A DNA stretch of 64,000 nucleotides, taken from contig JAUEDM010000001.1 of the NCBI GenBank assembly GCA_033439685.1, positions 1,364,001 through 1,428,000 on the forward strand, read 5' to 3'. This stretch comes from Apodospora peruviana. Taxonomy: Eukaryota; Ascomycota; Sordariomycetes; Sordariales; Lasiosphaeriaceae. Numbering within the stretch: the first letter of the stretch is position 1; each line of letters starts with the position of its first letter. The notes beneath the pieces are model-generated. The model was not told the DNA's origin. It did no database searches and saw nothing but the letters and a program-made list of their open reading frames with translations. Shown piece by piece: positions 43,301-53,854 of this stretch. Both the position numbers and the translations under genes were made by a program.

Positions 43301-43696
43301 AGTCGTGGCATCGGGGTGCCAGTCACATTCCGCACGGCGACGTGGGACATCCTGAGGTGTTTCCTCCGTCAAGTGGTAAAGAGGAGTTTGGATTTTCCCA
43401 CCTTGCAATTCTATGCCAATGTTATACGTATCTTTCTGAGAACTGCGGTACAGCCCACTCTGCCGGTGGCACAGATCAGACCGATCTTGCATGGTGCACT
43501 GCCACTGGGGTTGTCAACCTATATACTGGATGGGATCGACATGGTGAGTGATGCAGCAGTCGGAGGGGTGAGGGCAGCAGACGTTTCGAGCGGTGGGTTG
43601 AAAAGATCTTTAGCCGGAGAAGGGGAGTCGGATTTGACTACGACAAGGAAGAGGATCATGCGGATTAGCGAGATTATTGACCCGGCGGGAGACTGA
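40356..43696 (+). CDS. NACHT-type STAND (NLR-like) protein
   Basis: Two exons (40356-40840 and 40909-43696; 68-nt intron) encode 1090 residues. Residues 1-200 form an all-helical N-terminal domain beginning MDPLSSLSLAGTTIQFVQF, as in many fungal STAND proteins with a HeLo/SesA-like inducer region. The nucleotide-binding domain has Walker A GKPGSGKSTLIKF (about 290), Walker B RFCIFIDGLDEY (about 408) and LCVSSRPWNDF (sensor). A helical region follows with DFLRTSDMM, usual for the DUF7791-type part. The C-terminal 400 residues show no ankyrin, WD40 or TPR repeats that I can see, which is unusual because most fungal NLRs end in such repeats. Family members act in non-self recognition and cell death. 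The predicted location is cytosolic. The intron position with an AG|GTCGGT donor is chosen because it restores the frame. Confidence 0.88.
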
Positions 43697-44066
43697 TCCT
43701 GATATTGCTGGGCAAGAACAACAGAACATCTGATAATACATGTAGGCGAGGCCAACGTGAAGGGAGCTTACCAACTAAGCCCACCTTGGAGTTGAGACAT
43801 CATGTGGGGGTGATGGTGGAACGGTGCACCGCGTTCAGTCGGATCCGGGACCCCACGGGGAAGCCCGGTGGGAAAGGGTTTCCGGGCTCGGCACCGTGGG
43901 CCGCTTTTAGCGGGTAATTTAACCCGTTGCGTTCGGGATTATTGTCAAATCGGAAGGCTGGAATGCTGGATATTAAAAGCGGGACCACGATCGTCACCGT
44001 GTTCCCCTCCCTGGTCTCAAGATCACAAACCATTTCACGCTGTCGCAGCTGGCCTCGAATTAGACC
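43697..44066. other. Intergenic spacer
   Basis: About 370 bp between two rightward genes. A GC-rich stretch near 43850-43910 may be the promoter of the flavin-reductase-like gene. Confidence 0.5.
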
Positions 44067-44867
44067 ATGTTTTACGAACCAGGCAAGACCAGCCACGGCC
44101 TCCCACACGACCCATTCAAAGCGTGTGTCGTCCCGCGCCCGATTGGATGGATCTCGACCGTATCTTTACCTGGTGCAAATGACAATCCGTCAACGGGGGA
44201 GGATGTGAGGCATAACCTCGCGCCCTACTCGCAGTTCAACAACCTCACCTTCGACCCGCCCTACATCGTGTTCTCCGCGAATCAACAGCCAGCGGGACAT
44301 GGTCAGAGCCGGCAGAAGGACACGGTCCGCAACGTCGAAGCCACCGGCGTGTTCGTCTGGAACCTCGCGACCTGGGACCTGCGCGAGGCGGTGAACATCA
44401 CGGCCGAGCAGGTCCCCCACGGGGTGGACGAATTTGAGCGTGCCGGGCTGGAGAAGGAGTTTAGTCAGGTTGTGTCTGTTGCCAAGGCTGTGTTGCCTAA
44501 AGCAGGAGAGACGGAACGGGTAAGAGTGCCCATGGTCAAAGCCAGCCCGGTCAAGTTCGAGTGCGTCTATCACACGACGCTGCGTGTGCCGGGGACTCCG
44601 CCCCTGGGCATGGCCGACGTGGTGATTGGCCGCGTGGTGGGCGTGCACATTGCCGACTGGGCGCTGTCAGCGGACGGGAAGCTGGACGTCAAGAAGACGT
44701 TGCCCATTGCGCGGTGTGGGTATTACGAGTACACGGTTCTGCGGGAGACGTTTGAGATGATAATTCCGGGGACTGATGAGATGATTCTGGCTGGGCTGGA
44801 GGGGAGTAGTGCTAGGGTGGACTCCGTGGGGAGGTCGAAGGGAAAGGGCAGTGGTTCCAAGCTGTAA
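44067..44867 (+). CDS. Flavin-reductase-like (FMN-binding split barrel) protein
   Basis: An intronless frame of 266 residues. It contains VVPRPIGWISTV, LAPYSQFNNLTFDPP and FSANQ, the N-terminal motifs of the flavin reductase-like domain, where the Pro-Arg-Pro and the Asn/Ser region hold FMN. Later come KDTVRNVEATGVFVWN and NITAEQVPHGVDEFERAGL, then FECVYHTTLRVP, the strand-rich dimer part and a basic Gly/Ser-rich C-terminus. Family members bind FMN and reduce it with NAD(P)H, or serve as oxidoreductases for small molecules. It is cytosolic, with no signal peptide. The context of an AsaB-like enzyme, SDR, permease and regulator suggests a catabolic or modifying role, which is inference only. 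Confidence 0.9.
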   Translation: MFYEPGKTSHGLPHDPFKACVVPRPIGWISTVSLPGANDNPSTGEDVRHNLAPYSQFNNLTFDPPYIVFSANQQPAGHGQSRQKDTVRNVEATGVFVWNLATWDLREAVNITAEQVPHGVDEFERAGLEKEFSQVVSVAKAVLPKAGETERVRVPMVKASPVKFECVYHTTLRVPGTPPLGMADVVIGRVVGVHIADWALSADGKLDVKKTLPIARCGYYEYTVLRETFEMIIPGTDEMILAGLEGSSARVDSVGRSKGKGSGSKL

Positions 44868-45665
44868 TTCCGTAGTGTTATGCGTACTTCTTCCTTCTCT
44901 TTTCCCCCGATTTTTTTTTCTCTCTTCTACAGTCTGGGATATCAAGTCGACAGCAGGCTGCCTTTGGATCACGGTTATTTTGAAATTATTACTATTCAAG
45001 CACACAGTTTTACTCGGGCAACGCCTAACTGTATTTCCTTGTCCCTTCAGCTTGTTTCTGAAAGCCTACTTATTCCACCTGTAGCGGGCAGCCAGCCAGC
45101 AGTGACTGACGAGTGGACGAGAAGCGCCCAAGACAGAGCGGATGCTTTCCGCCACCAATGCAGCTCGACCCAATACCCCGTATGCCAAGGCCGAGGGCAT
45201 CAAGTCTTTGGACCACTTACATACATCCAACCAACCCTCCCATGCAGCTGTCACTCTGGTGATCGGCACGAGTGCATTGCATCATGCGTAGCCACCCAGT
45301 GTCAACCTTCCAACACTTCATGACAGAGGAGAAGAGAATGGAACACAATAACTGGACCCTTGCGAGACAGCTGGATATCGGCACAAGACCCGGCGTAAGA
45401 GCCCATGACTGCTCTACATGGCAGAATCGAACAAGAGCCTGCAATTAATTGTTGTCATCGCGCTAGTGGTCCACGCTTGAACCGACGAAGACCCTGACAG
45501 GACAGGCTTCTATATAATTGGACAGGAGTTTGATATGGAAAAGCGGGTCCCCATCCTGTTGTTCAATCCAATTAAGTGACAACCATCAGGTCAAAACCAT
45601 TATGCATTATCGACCAACTTGCCTCAAGTGACGACCTACTCAGCCCAGCTATCTCGCTGCTACAC
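44868..45665. other. Convergent intergenic region
   Basis: About 800 bp between the convergent 3' ends of the flavin-reductase-like and fasciclin genes. Open frames exist, but none has gene-like character. Confidence 0.6.
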
Positions 45666-46849
45666 TCAGAGTGAAAAGCCGGTGGCCACCGCCATACCCA
45701 TCACGACCAAAATCCAATGATGAGTAGACAGACTCAGCCCTGTAGCAGCCGCCACGATTGGTGGCGGGGACGGAGGTGATGCGGCCGACACCCACTATAC
45801 AACCATTGGTTAGTTAATCATCGTCTCCGAGACATACAGCGAGTAGCCATGGGTTGGGGGTTGAAAACTCACGCGATCAACGGTGTGGAGGACGCCGTTC
45901 TTGATGATGGCGTCGGCAGCCAAGATCTCGGCGCCACCAACAAAGATCTTGTTGTCTCGGATGACCACCGTGACGCTAGTGCCGCCCAGAGTGCGATACT
46001 TGGCGTTGTTCTTGAGCAGCGGCGTGTAACCGGGGAAGTCGACCAGGACTTGCAGCTTGAGCGCCGAGGTCAACTTGGCATCGCTCCACCAGCAGCTCGA
46101 GTTCTCGAGCGCGCTGTTCTGGGGCGCCAGGATGGTCAAGCTGGTTGCTTTGTCAAATGTCTCGAGCAAGCCTGTCCTCTCGAGGGCGGACTTAAAGTCA
46201 CCTAGACCCAAGGCAGGCAATGAGGTGGAGAGGTTCCTCGGGAGGACGAGGAATCTAGGATACACTGTGTTAATAAGCCATCGAAGAAAGCATTTGCAGT
46301 ATAAACTTACTGATCAATGGGCCGGATGACGCCTCCATCAAAGGGGATATCTGCGGCAACGACGTTCGCTTTGGCCCCGAGACCGGAAAACACGGCCTCT
46401 GGCCGAGGCGCACCGGAAAGACTCTTTTCGACGACGCTCTGGTTCTTTCCAGGGCCGAGGTTGACAAACTCGGAACCATTCAGCAGCGTGCGAAAGACTG
46501 AGCCTGACGCTGCTGCTGTGCCGCCGGCATCGCCACTTTGTCTACGTCTTAGGATTGGAGCGATGGTATTGGCGAAGTGGATTTGGTTTCGTGCTATCTG
46601 CTTCTTTTTCTCCTCGTCCTTACTGTCGTCGCGACGGACGATAACGGAGGAGCCGTTGACGGCTTCGTTGGAAGGCGCGTAAACGATCAACTTTGACCCG
46701 GCGGGGACATCGAGGAGGTCAGGGTCGGTTTCCCGAAGCTCTTGGAGGAATTCGGTGAGTCCATTGTCTTGTAGGACTGTCTGGAGTGACTGAGAGTAGA
46801 CCAGAGTCACGATGTGGCTCAATAGGCCGAATAAGCGAAGGGGATGCAT
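45666..46849 (-). CDS. GPI-anchored cell-surface protein with two fasciclin (FAS1) domains
   Basis: Three exons (46311-46849, 45873-46254, 45666-45794) encode 349 residues. A signal peptide (MHPLRLFGLLSHIVTLVYS) leads into the first FAS1 domain (LQTVLQDNGLTEF, LIVYAPSNEAV). The second has DFKSALERTGLLETF, SLTILAPQNSALE, the YRTLGG and IKNGVLHTVDRV signatures. The small last exon adds a Ser/Pro linker and a hydrophobic tail ending MAVATGFSL, which fits a GPI-attachment signal. FAS1 proteins mediate adhesion at the cell surface. Missing the last exon would give a wrongly secreted product, since intron 2 has an in-frame extension to a stop. Several NxS/T sites are present. Confidence 0.92.
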
Positions 46850-48623
46850 GTTGGAGGGTATGGAATCAAGATCGAGAAAAGGGTTGGTGACGGGTTCAGG
46901 TTATAAGGCTGTGTGTACTGAGCTGGAACGATCGACCGGCCAGGCGTCTGCAGCGCAAGATCACTGCAGTCAGTCAGCTCTGGAACAAAACAGCCTGGAC
47001 GACCCCTTATTTATATCACGGCTTTTGAAGTGCAATAATAATCCTTAATCTGTGGATTCTCGCGCTTGACGTTGCTGTCATCATCCGGCCTGGCAGCCAA
47101 GGTGGTGAGAGGCACCAGACAACAGGACAGGCTGCCAATATGCCAGTATCTACAGAGAAAACAATATTGCAACGCAAAGTTAGCTACATGAAAAACGAGC
47201 CGGATGCAGTGGACCAGGGCCGTCATTCGACCCAGAGTTTGGTCTCGAGTCGATCATTCAAGCATCTGCAGATCTCGGCCCGCTTCCGACGGCTTATCAC
47301 ATATTGGGCAAGTCAAAGGAGGTTGGGGAAGCTGCCAATAGCTACTTGCCATGTAGTACGTGATGAGGTTGTCCCAAACAGCTTGGCTGTGATGGGATCG
47401 CAAACTTTGCGCTACACATCATGGTCCCTCCTTGCATGAATATCGTCCCATCTCGAGCCCCTCGCCGACAGCCTCGTCGACACACACACGACACGGTAGT
47501 TTATTAGGTAGGTACTCATGTTGTGCCATTTCGACCCAAAACAACCTTCACCTCGGATATGCACGTAGCAAGATGCGGAGCTGAAAAGATGGACATTCAG
47601 GTGGCGTCCAATATGCTGCCTCGGCTTCCATTCCCCGAATCATTGTACGACCCGGAGACGGCAGGGGGATCCAACGAATTATATCCCCAGGGTCTCGCTT
47701 CACCAAAACCTTTTCTCTCGAACCATCGATGTCGATATCAACCCTACACCGATTCAGCTACGCCACTTCAACTGACGTGTCCGGGCTTTCACCGACTTGC
47801 ATATGCGCATTTGTGCTGGTCATACCTAATATTACCCTATGGAGGTTGCATGTCGTTAGTCGCAGCAGTTCAAGACACCCGAATCAGACCCTTAAACATG
47901 ACACCGAAGAACGAGAAAGTCTGAAGGGTTCGCATCATGCACAAGAAAGGTTCAGGCGACCATGACAGATGTCATGGGGGACAAGCTGGACCAATCAGTG
48001 CCAGCCAGCGCAAAGAGTAATGCAGGGTCCAGAGCGAACTAGACCTAGGATGTCTGTAGACACACACGACGCGTTCTGGACATTTGCGCATCTGGCGCGG
48101 AAAAGGGGGATGAGCAATATTGAGCAATATCCAGTCCGAATGAGGCTCGACCGCTGCCAGACGTACGAGTCAGGTTTGGGATGGAGGGCAGGCTGGGGTG
48201 TTACAGTCTGGCCAAGATGCGCAACTGGGATAGCATCCAAGAGCGTTCATGCTACCTTACTCGGTAACCTCCCACAGCCCCGAAAAACAATCTGGTCCGT
48301 GGATCGAGGAATTGTCCTTCGTTTGACTTGCCTCCTTTCAGGGAGCACAAGACATATCAGCAGAACATATAGCCCTGCGCCGCTCCTACCATTACGTTGC
48401 CAGACGGAATTTATAATCCTTGCAAATACGTTACCAGACGTGTCGTTCCTATCTGGCAACAAGTTAACTTTGATGAGAGTCGGTTTTGGCAACTTGGACT
48501 ACGTGCGTGCGGGACCATCAAATGCCCTGCGATCAAAGCTCACTCCCTCAGACAACCCTCACAGAATAGATAATACAAACACCAACTGCTACTAGTGCTT
48601 TCGAACTATCCATATCGCCCAAT
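46850..48623. other. Long intergenic region, no supported gene
   Basis: About 1.8 kb between divergent genes. Several open frames up to 200 codons exist, but they have ordinary non-coding composition and no domain or splice pattern. The two ends are promoters of the fasciclin gene and the membrane-protein gene. Confidence 0.6.
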
Positions 48624-50612
48624 ATGTCCGACATACACACCTCAGCCGCCGAGGCCGACTACCTCCTCAACCGACCTTTCACCATGCCCAGCGACGACGG
48701 CGGAATCTGGGCAATCGCATTCACAACCAGGACGGGTACGCTCCTGACTGCCGTCTTTGCCGTGGTTCTCTTGATCATATTCGCCCTCCTGTGGACGTTC
48801 ATCTGCTTCCTCGCCGTCCTTCTCGGCGGCGACTTCAGAACCGGCGAGGTGACGGAGAGCAGGTACGGGGCAATGGTGACGCTGTGGAACTCGGACGACC
48901 CTCTCCTCGCCGGCAAGCGCATGATGCGGTATAGCTACCACAGCCTGATCCCGGAACACGACAAGGCGGAGGACAGCAAAAGCCACGGAGGAACCACGGC
49001 ACGGCAACAAGTGCATGGAGCTGCTACTACGGGTAAGAAACATAACAAGTGGGGAGATTTTACATACGGAGTCATCGTCGCCATCGTCGCCGTCTGCATT
49101 TACATAGGATCAATCGTCACCGGAATCATCGGCCCTCTGTATCTCCAGATCGGCAATGTCGCCCCGGTGCGGCCAACCAGCGTATTCTACCCAAAGGACC
49201 CCGGGCAAGAGGATGCTCAAGCGAACCTCCAAAACTTTGGACTGTTGGCCCCTGGTGCTCTACGTGCCATAGGCAGCGTAGAGTCCGCCAGCGAGGAGGT
49301 GCGTGCCCAGGTCTTGATCGACGACGGCCCGCTGGACAAAACTCCCGACGGACTGAGCATGTGGCTCAGCTACAAGTACAAGGTCTCGGGCGTCGACTTC
49401 GGCCTCCAGCACGCCAGCAAGCTGGAGGTGGCCGTGAGCGGCTACTGCTACACCGAGTACTCGTGGTGGCGCGAGGACAAGAACGACACGGAGCGCTACC
49501 GCCTCTGGCCCGAGTTTCCCATGGAGCCACCATTGGACAGACTTATCTCGCATTCCCCATCCAATATCCAGTTGGCACCGCGAGCGGCTTTCCTCGTCCA
49601 CCCGGACGCTCTGAACCAGATGGCGGGAAACTCGAGTGTCTCTTATGCCGTCCTCGTCGCGTCAGCGCACAGAGCCAGCATCAACGTGGGTACCGATCCC
49701 TGGTACACGACGGAGCCTCGCGACACTGCATATCCTCCCGCGCCGTGGGACGCGGCCTTCTGGATGAAGACAAAGCGCCCCATCCTTGCATGCAATCAGC
49801 AGGACAAGTGGAGCTACGATGGACACGAGGCGCAGTCCGTTTCCGAGGTAGACAGTCTCCCGGGACTGGACCTCCCCGAGGCGCTGCGCGACATCCTCCT
49901 CAATGCCTTCTCGACGCCCATGGTGGTCAGACTGGGCAACGCAATCGGCGACTCGGCTCTCCGGTCGCGCACCACCAGCCCGCAAGGCGTCATTGACGCG
50001 CAAAAGTCGAGCATCAGGAACGACATGGAGCGCCTCATCGTGGCCGCGTACCTCGCTTCGGCCAACGTGTTCTCCGACACCACCAAGTTCAGCGGGCAGG
50101 AAACCTACCCCAACGTCTTGAGGGGCGAGGATGGACAGCCTGCTGAGGGCGCAGGTGACATCGTCGTCAACGGCGCCGGCATCCAGACTTTTTCCATGGT
50201 CGGCCTGGTCGTGCTGGCGACGATCCTTGTCTTCCTGATGCTTCAGGCATGGCTGATCTCGTGGCTCGTCCACTCGCACAGCAGCCATTATGCGGCCGGC
50301 CCCAGCGACAGAAACGTCACTGTCGACGGGAGGAAGAAGAGGAAGAGTGTCTGGGCACGGTTCAGCGCCCTCGAAGCGTTGAACCTGTTCAACGACGCGT
50401 TCGACGCGGGTGACAGGAAGTGCGAGACACCAGACATGACACGGACGGTGTCGTTTGTGAAGTGTGGTGCCAAGAGCTGCCCTGGTCATGCCGTTGTGGG
50501 CACAGGTTTTCAGGCCGGCGATCCGGAGGCGTGCGGTAGTCCCGAGGCAGCAGTTGGCAACGGGCCGCAGCCCTTGATTGGACAGAAGGGTCTCGATAAA
50601 GAGAGCAAATGA
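48624..50612 (+). CDS. Large membrane protein, three predicted helices, unknown function
   Basis: An intronless frame of 662 residues. Helix 1 lies at about residues 40-65 (LLTAVFAVVLLIIFALLWTFICFLAVLLG), helix 2 at about 150-175 (YGVIVAIVAVCIYIGSIVTGIIG), and helix 3 at about 530-555 (MVGLVVLATILVFLMLQAWLISWL). Between helices 2 and 3 a large domain of about 350 residues contains a conserved-looking CYTEYSWWRED segment and several NxS/T sites, so this loop probably faces outside or a lumen. The cytoplasmic C-terminus is basic (GRKKRKS), then Cys/Gly/Pro-rich. Similar proteins are common among filamentous ascomycetes as uncharacterised membrane proteins. No known family name can be given. Confidence 0.85.
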   Translation: MSDIHTSAAEADYLLNRPFTMPSDDGGIWAIAFTTRTGTLLTAVFAVVLLIIFALLWTFICFLAVLLGGDFRTGEVTESRYGAMVTLWNSDDPLLAGKRMMRYSYHSLIPEHDKAEDSKSHGGTTARQQVHGAATTGKKHNKWGDFTYGVIVAIVAVCIYIGSIVTGIIGPLYLQIGNVAPVRPTSVFYPKDPGQEDAQANLQNFGLLAPGALRAIGSVESASEEVRAQVLIDDGPLDKTPDGLSMWLSYKYKVSGVDFGLQHASKLEVAVSGYCYTEYSWWREDKNDTERYRLWPEFPMEPPLDRLISHSPSNIQLAPRAAFLVHPDALNQMAGNSSVSYAVLVASAHRASINVGTDPWYTTEPRDTAYPPAPWDAAFWMKTKRPILACNQQDKWSYDGHEAQSVSEVDSLPGLDLPEALRDILLNAFSTPMVVRLGNAIGDSALRSRTTSPQGVIDAQKSSIRNDMERLIVAAYLASANVFSDTTKFSGQETYPNVLRGEDGQPAEGAGDIVVNGAGIQTFSMVGLVVLATILVFLMLQAWLISWLVHSHSSHYAAGPSDRNVTVDGRKKRKSVWARFSALEALNLFNDAFDAGDRKCETPDMTRTVSFVKCGAKSCPGHAVVGTGFQAGDPEACGSPEAAVGNGPQPLIGQKGLDKESK

Positions 50613-51591
50613 TACATGGTTGCAACCAGGAGAGTATGAGGTAGGATGTGGGAACAAGCATCTTTGTTCAAGGCGACGGATGCGCCAACATTTTATATTG
50701 GTGGTGACGTGAAGTGGAGAAGGACTTGTCACGTTTTTTTTTGCTGGGCTGTCAGATATTTGGAAACCAAGTTCCCTTCTTGTGGCGTTCAACTACCCCG
50801 TAGTGGTTTTCCAACTGAACTGAATGTTGTGTTTGCTTATTCCGTACATTCAAAACCTGACTTTCATGGAGCAGTGAGTTCACCAAGTGAAGCTTGCTGA
50901 TAACCATACTGACAACAGAACCAGAGTTTCTAAATGCGTAATAAGCAAAAAACTTTTGCAAGAAAATTACAAAGAATAACTCTAATCCAGTGGTTGCTCT
51001 GATGTGAATGTTGATGCAGTAGGTCAAGTAGGTCTGAATGGAGCCAGCCCCCCCCCCCCCCCCCCCCCCCACCCCTCGGTTGCCGGCAACGTTCAGAGGT
51101 AACGGCCAAGGAATGACATCGGGCACAAACAAACTCTCCGGCACGACTATTATTACTGCATTCGGACTCTGACCCCTTTTTGACTTCCAAACAAAGCCCA
51201 GCAGGGATCCATGGCCTACGAACCTGTCAAGTGCACAAGGTGGAGAAGGCTGTGGGTGGCAGCCAATCATATTACACCGTGCCTGAAGTGGTGACGACAT
51301 CCCGTCTGCCCAACTGCCGCCGTGTCTTGGAAAAGACCTTGTGTCATTGGCGCAGTGCGACTTCCGAACAAGAAACTCGCAGTCTGTACCAGCCCCAGTG
51401 CGTGATGTCGTGGCTGTGGTTATGTCATCGCTTTGAGGCTGGAATTTCGGATACAAGTGCCGTCACCGAAAAATCGGGCTTATAACTGAACCACCTTCAG
51501 CTTTGACCCAATTGACCAATTCCCATCTGTCTCAACCATCAGCCACCTCAAACCTCAAGTAACACCAAAACAGAAACACGATATCTCAATC
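50613..51591. other. Intergenic with a poly-C tract
   Basis: About 980 bp. The open frames are not gene-like. It holds the 23-base poly-C tract and, at its right end, the leader of the gene at 51592. Confidence 0.6.
51048..51070 (+). repeat. Poly-C tract (23 C)
   Basis: Twenty-three consecutive C residues, followed by ACCCC. Long pure G/C runs are much rarer than A/T runs and can form G-quadruplex or i-motif structures. Confidence 0.95.
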
Positions 51592-52414
51592 ATGGCTCAC
51601 GCCAACACCCACAACACAATGGCTGATGGCCCTGCCCCTCACACAACCACCAACAAGAGCGACCAGACGGGCCTCTTGACGCGCTGGGTCCCAGAACGAT
51701 TGAAGCACTCGGCACTGTACCGATGGGTCCTTCGTCTCACCCGAGTCCTCCAGTTTCTGTCGGCAGTCATCTCCCTCGGCTTGTTCTCGTCCCGGCTCTA
51801 CAAGGTGTACCGGCTGGTCAACTCCATCAAGACCGCCGTCGGCGTCAACCGCGCCTTTGGTGCGGTTGAGGGCATCCTCGCGGCCGCTGTGCTGTACACG
51901 CTGCTCGCCATGCTGACGTCGCTGATCTTGAAGAACGGCGGCCCGAGATGGCTTCGGTGGGGCGGGGTGTTGCTGGATCTTGCCTTTGTCGGCGCCTTCA
52001 TCGCCGTCGCCGTGCTCACCTCACCCAAGGGAGGCCAAGCCGGACCTAAGCATTGCTACGACAATCGGGATGCGACCGACAACAACAATCTCACCGGAGA
52101 AACGGCGAATACGAGGGACCATAGCTGCAATCTGCCCTGGGGTACTTTCATTCTGGCCATCGTCAGCACGTAAGTTTCAGTTCAATTTTCTTTTTGTTAT
52201 CGAGAGACTTCTTTGAGATCTTAAGCTGACTTTATGTAGTATCCTTCACGCAATCACGGCAGCTTTCCACGAAGTTCGCGATCGGATCAAGGACCACCGG
52301 TACAGCAAAGAGGCTGAGGCTCAGATGATTGCGGATCAGCATCGCGTGCAAGGGACTGGCAACGGTTACCACGCGGGCAATGGTGTCAATGCGGGAACTG
52401 CCAGGGCCATCTAG
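51592..52414 (+). CDS. MARVEL-like four-helix membrane protein
   Basis: Two exons (51592-52169 and 52240-52414; 70-nt intron with GTAAGT donor and GCTGAC branch) encode 250 residues. Four hydrophobic segments are present: VLQFLSAVISLGLFSSRLY, GILAAAVLYTLLAMLTSLIL, WGGVLLDLAFVGAFIAVAVLT and WGTFILAIVSTILHAITAAF. The intron falls inside the last of them. This order, with the Arg-containing start of helix 1 (RWVLRLTRVLQF) and a CNLPWG segment before helix 4, is that of fungal MARVEL-type proteins of the plasma membrane. Short hydrophilic termini face the cytoplasm. The function of such proteins is mostly unknown. Confidence 0.85.
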
Positions 52415-52721
52415 AAGCTCTGGTTACCTAGCTCATGATGAGACATCTCTGGGCTGTAATTAATTATTAATGGGGTGATTTAGCGTGCAGTTATATACGT
52501 GAAGAATACAACGAGTCTTAACAAAAAGTCAACCTCTCTGACTTAACAAGCTATGAGTATACCCAACCAACCAGCCATCCGTTCTAGAAAGTGTGAAATA
52601 TCTGGCAGTGTACAATACTAATTTTTCGAGCTGCTTGTCCTCTTGGTCCGGCCACTGTCTAGACCACCATCCGACGGTCTCTTTCCTGCACGGCCCGAAG
52701 TTGGACTTCCCCATCTCCACA

Positions 52722-53445
52722 TCAACTACTGGTGGTGCTGAAGCGGCTTTCTTTCATCGACTCATCATGAACCTTCTCCAGAGCCTTCTCCTCCTACCAT
52801 TGAGCTTCCTGCAGAACTTTTAGCTTCTCGTCGAGTTCCAGGCTCAGGGCCTTGTTTTCGTTCTTTTGCACGTCCGCTAGGGCGCGCATCTCTACCGACA
52901 GACTCTCATCTCGAAGACCATCTTGCTGCCGGTGAGCCTCAACCAAAGCCTTCAACCCCTGCACGTGAGCCTTCTCCAAAGCTTTCTTTCGCTCCTTTCG
53001 AGTTCCCGGCCAAGCCTTGTACTCGGTTTGGTGCTTCTCGTCCAGGGCTTCAACCTCTTCCTCGTGGACCTTTTTTTCATTGCGCGCTGCGTCTCAGACA
53101 GACTCTCAATCAGACGCCTCCTGTCGAGAGTTGCCAGGTCATCCCGAAAATGGACATTAACGATGGACAGACCCACGCTTCTGGCGCCGATTGAAGAACT
53201 CTCAGCTCAGCAGGTACGCCGTAGACTTCAACTGGGCAGCATTCGTGCCGCGCATCTTCAGGAACGCGGTCAACGTATCCCTAGTGCACTCTAATCGCTA
53301 TCCGGAAAGTCTCGGCCATCCAGTCTGAGAACGACGAAATAAACACCTTGATTATAGCCCGCACCTGGTCATAGTCCCGGTCGACCTCGTTATCCGGAAC
53401 GATACCCTCCTTACACCGCATCGCATCCCCGCCGACACGACAGAT
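52722..53445 (-). pseudogene. Coiled-coil gene relic with stops and a frameshift
   Basis: On the minus strand a protein-like reading starts near 53445 (GDAMRCKEGIVPDNEVDRD, then ISSFSDWMAETFRIAIRVH). It meets TAG, continues out of frame through DLATLDRRRLIESLSETQRAMKK, shifts by one base at a run of seven A near 53085, and goes on as EEEVEALDEKH and ALEKAHVQGLKALVEAH, then the heptad-rich LSLELDEKLKVLQEAQW. A further in-frame TAG near 52798 separates EEKALEKVHDESM before the final stop at 52722. A single ancestral coiled-coil protein explains all segments. It is not expressible as one product now. The family is unknown. Confidence 0.55.
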
Positions 53446-53634
53446 CTAGCTACTCAAGTTAGATTGTGGCCCGTGTACCACAACTATTCAAAGGGCAGAA
53501 TTCTTCCATAGTTCTAGATTAATTCTGCAACGTAGAAATCTACAGTCATGAGCAGTCTTTATTATTGCCACTGCAGCCAGTAAAACCTCGTGTCTAACAA
53601 CTTTTAGGCTTCTATTCCTTGTCGAGCTTCTTAT

Positions 53635-53810
53635 AGAGACGGACCATTTTAGAGACGGACCATTTTAGAGACGGACCATTTTAGAGACGGACCATTTTAG
53701 AGACGGACCATTTTAGAGACGGACCATTTTAGAGACGGACCATTTTAGAGACGGACCATTTTAGAGACGGACCATTTTAGAGACGGACCATTTTAGAGAC
53801 GGACCATCTT
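53635..53810 (+). repeat. 16-bp minisatellite, 11 copies
   Basis: The unit AGAGACGGACCATTTT is repeated eleven times almost without change, ending at a diverged GGACCATCTT. There are no spacers, so this is a tandem array and not a CRISPR. Confidence 0.95.
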
Positions 53811-53854
53811 CGAGGCAGTATTACCGGAGGCTCGAAGTAACCGGAGGCTTAACT

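Noticed and set aside
46850..48595. Several frames of 80-210 codons in the long spacer
   Set aside because: None shows gene-like residue patterns or introns, and they lie on both strands with overlap; regarded as chance.
53635..53810. CRISPR-like regular repeats
   Set aside because: The units are directly contiguous with no spacers, so this is a minisatellite; CRISPR is also not expected in a fungal nucleus.
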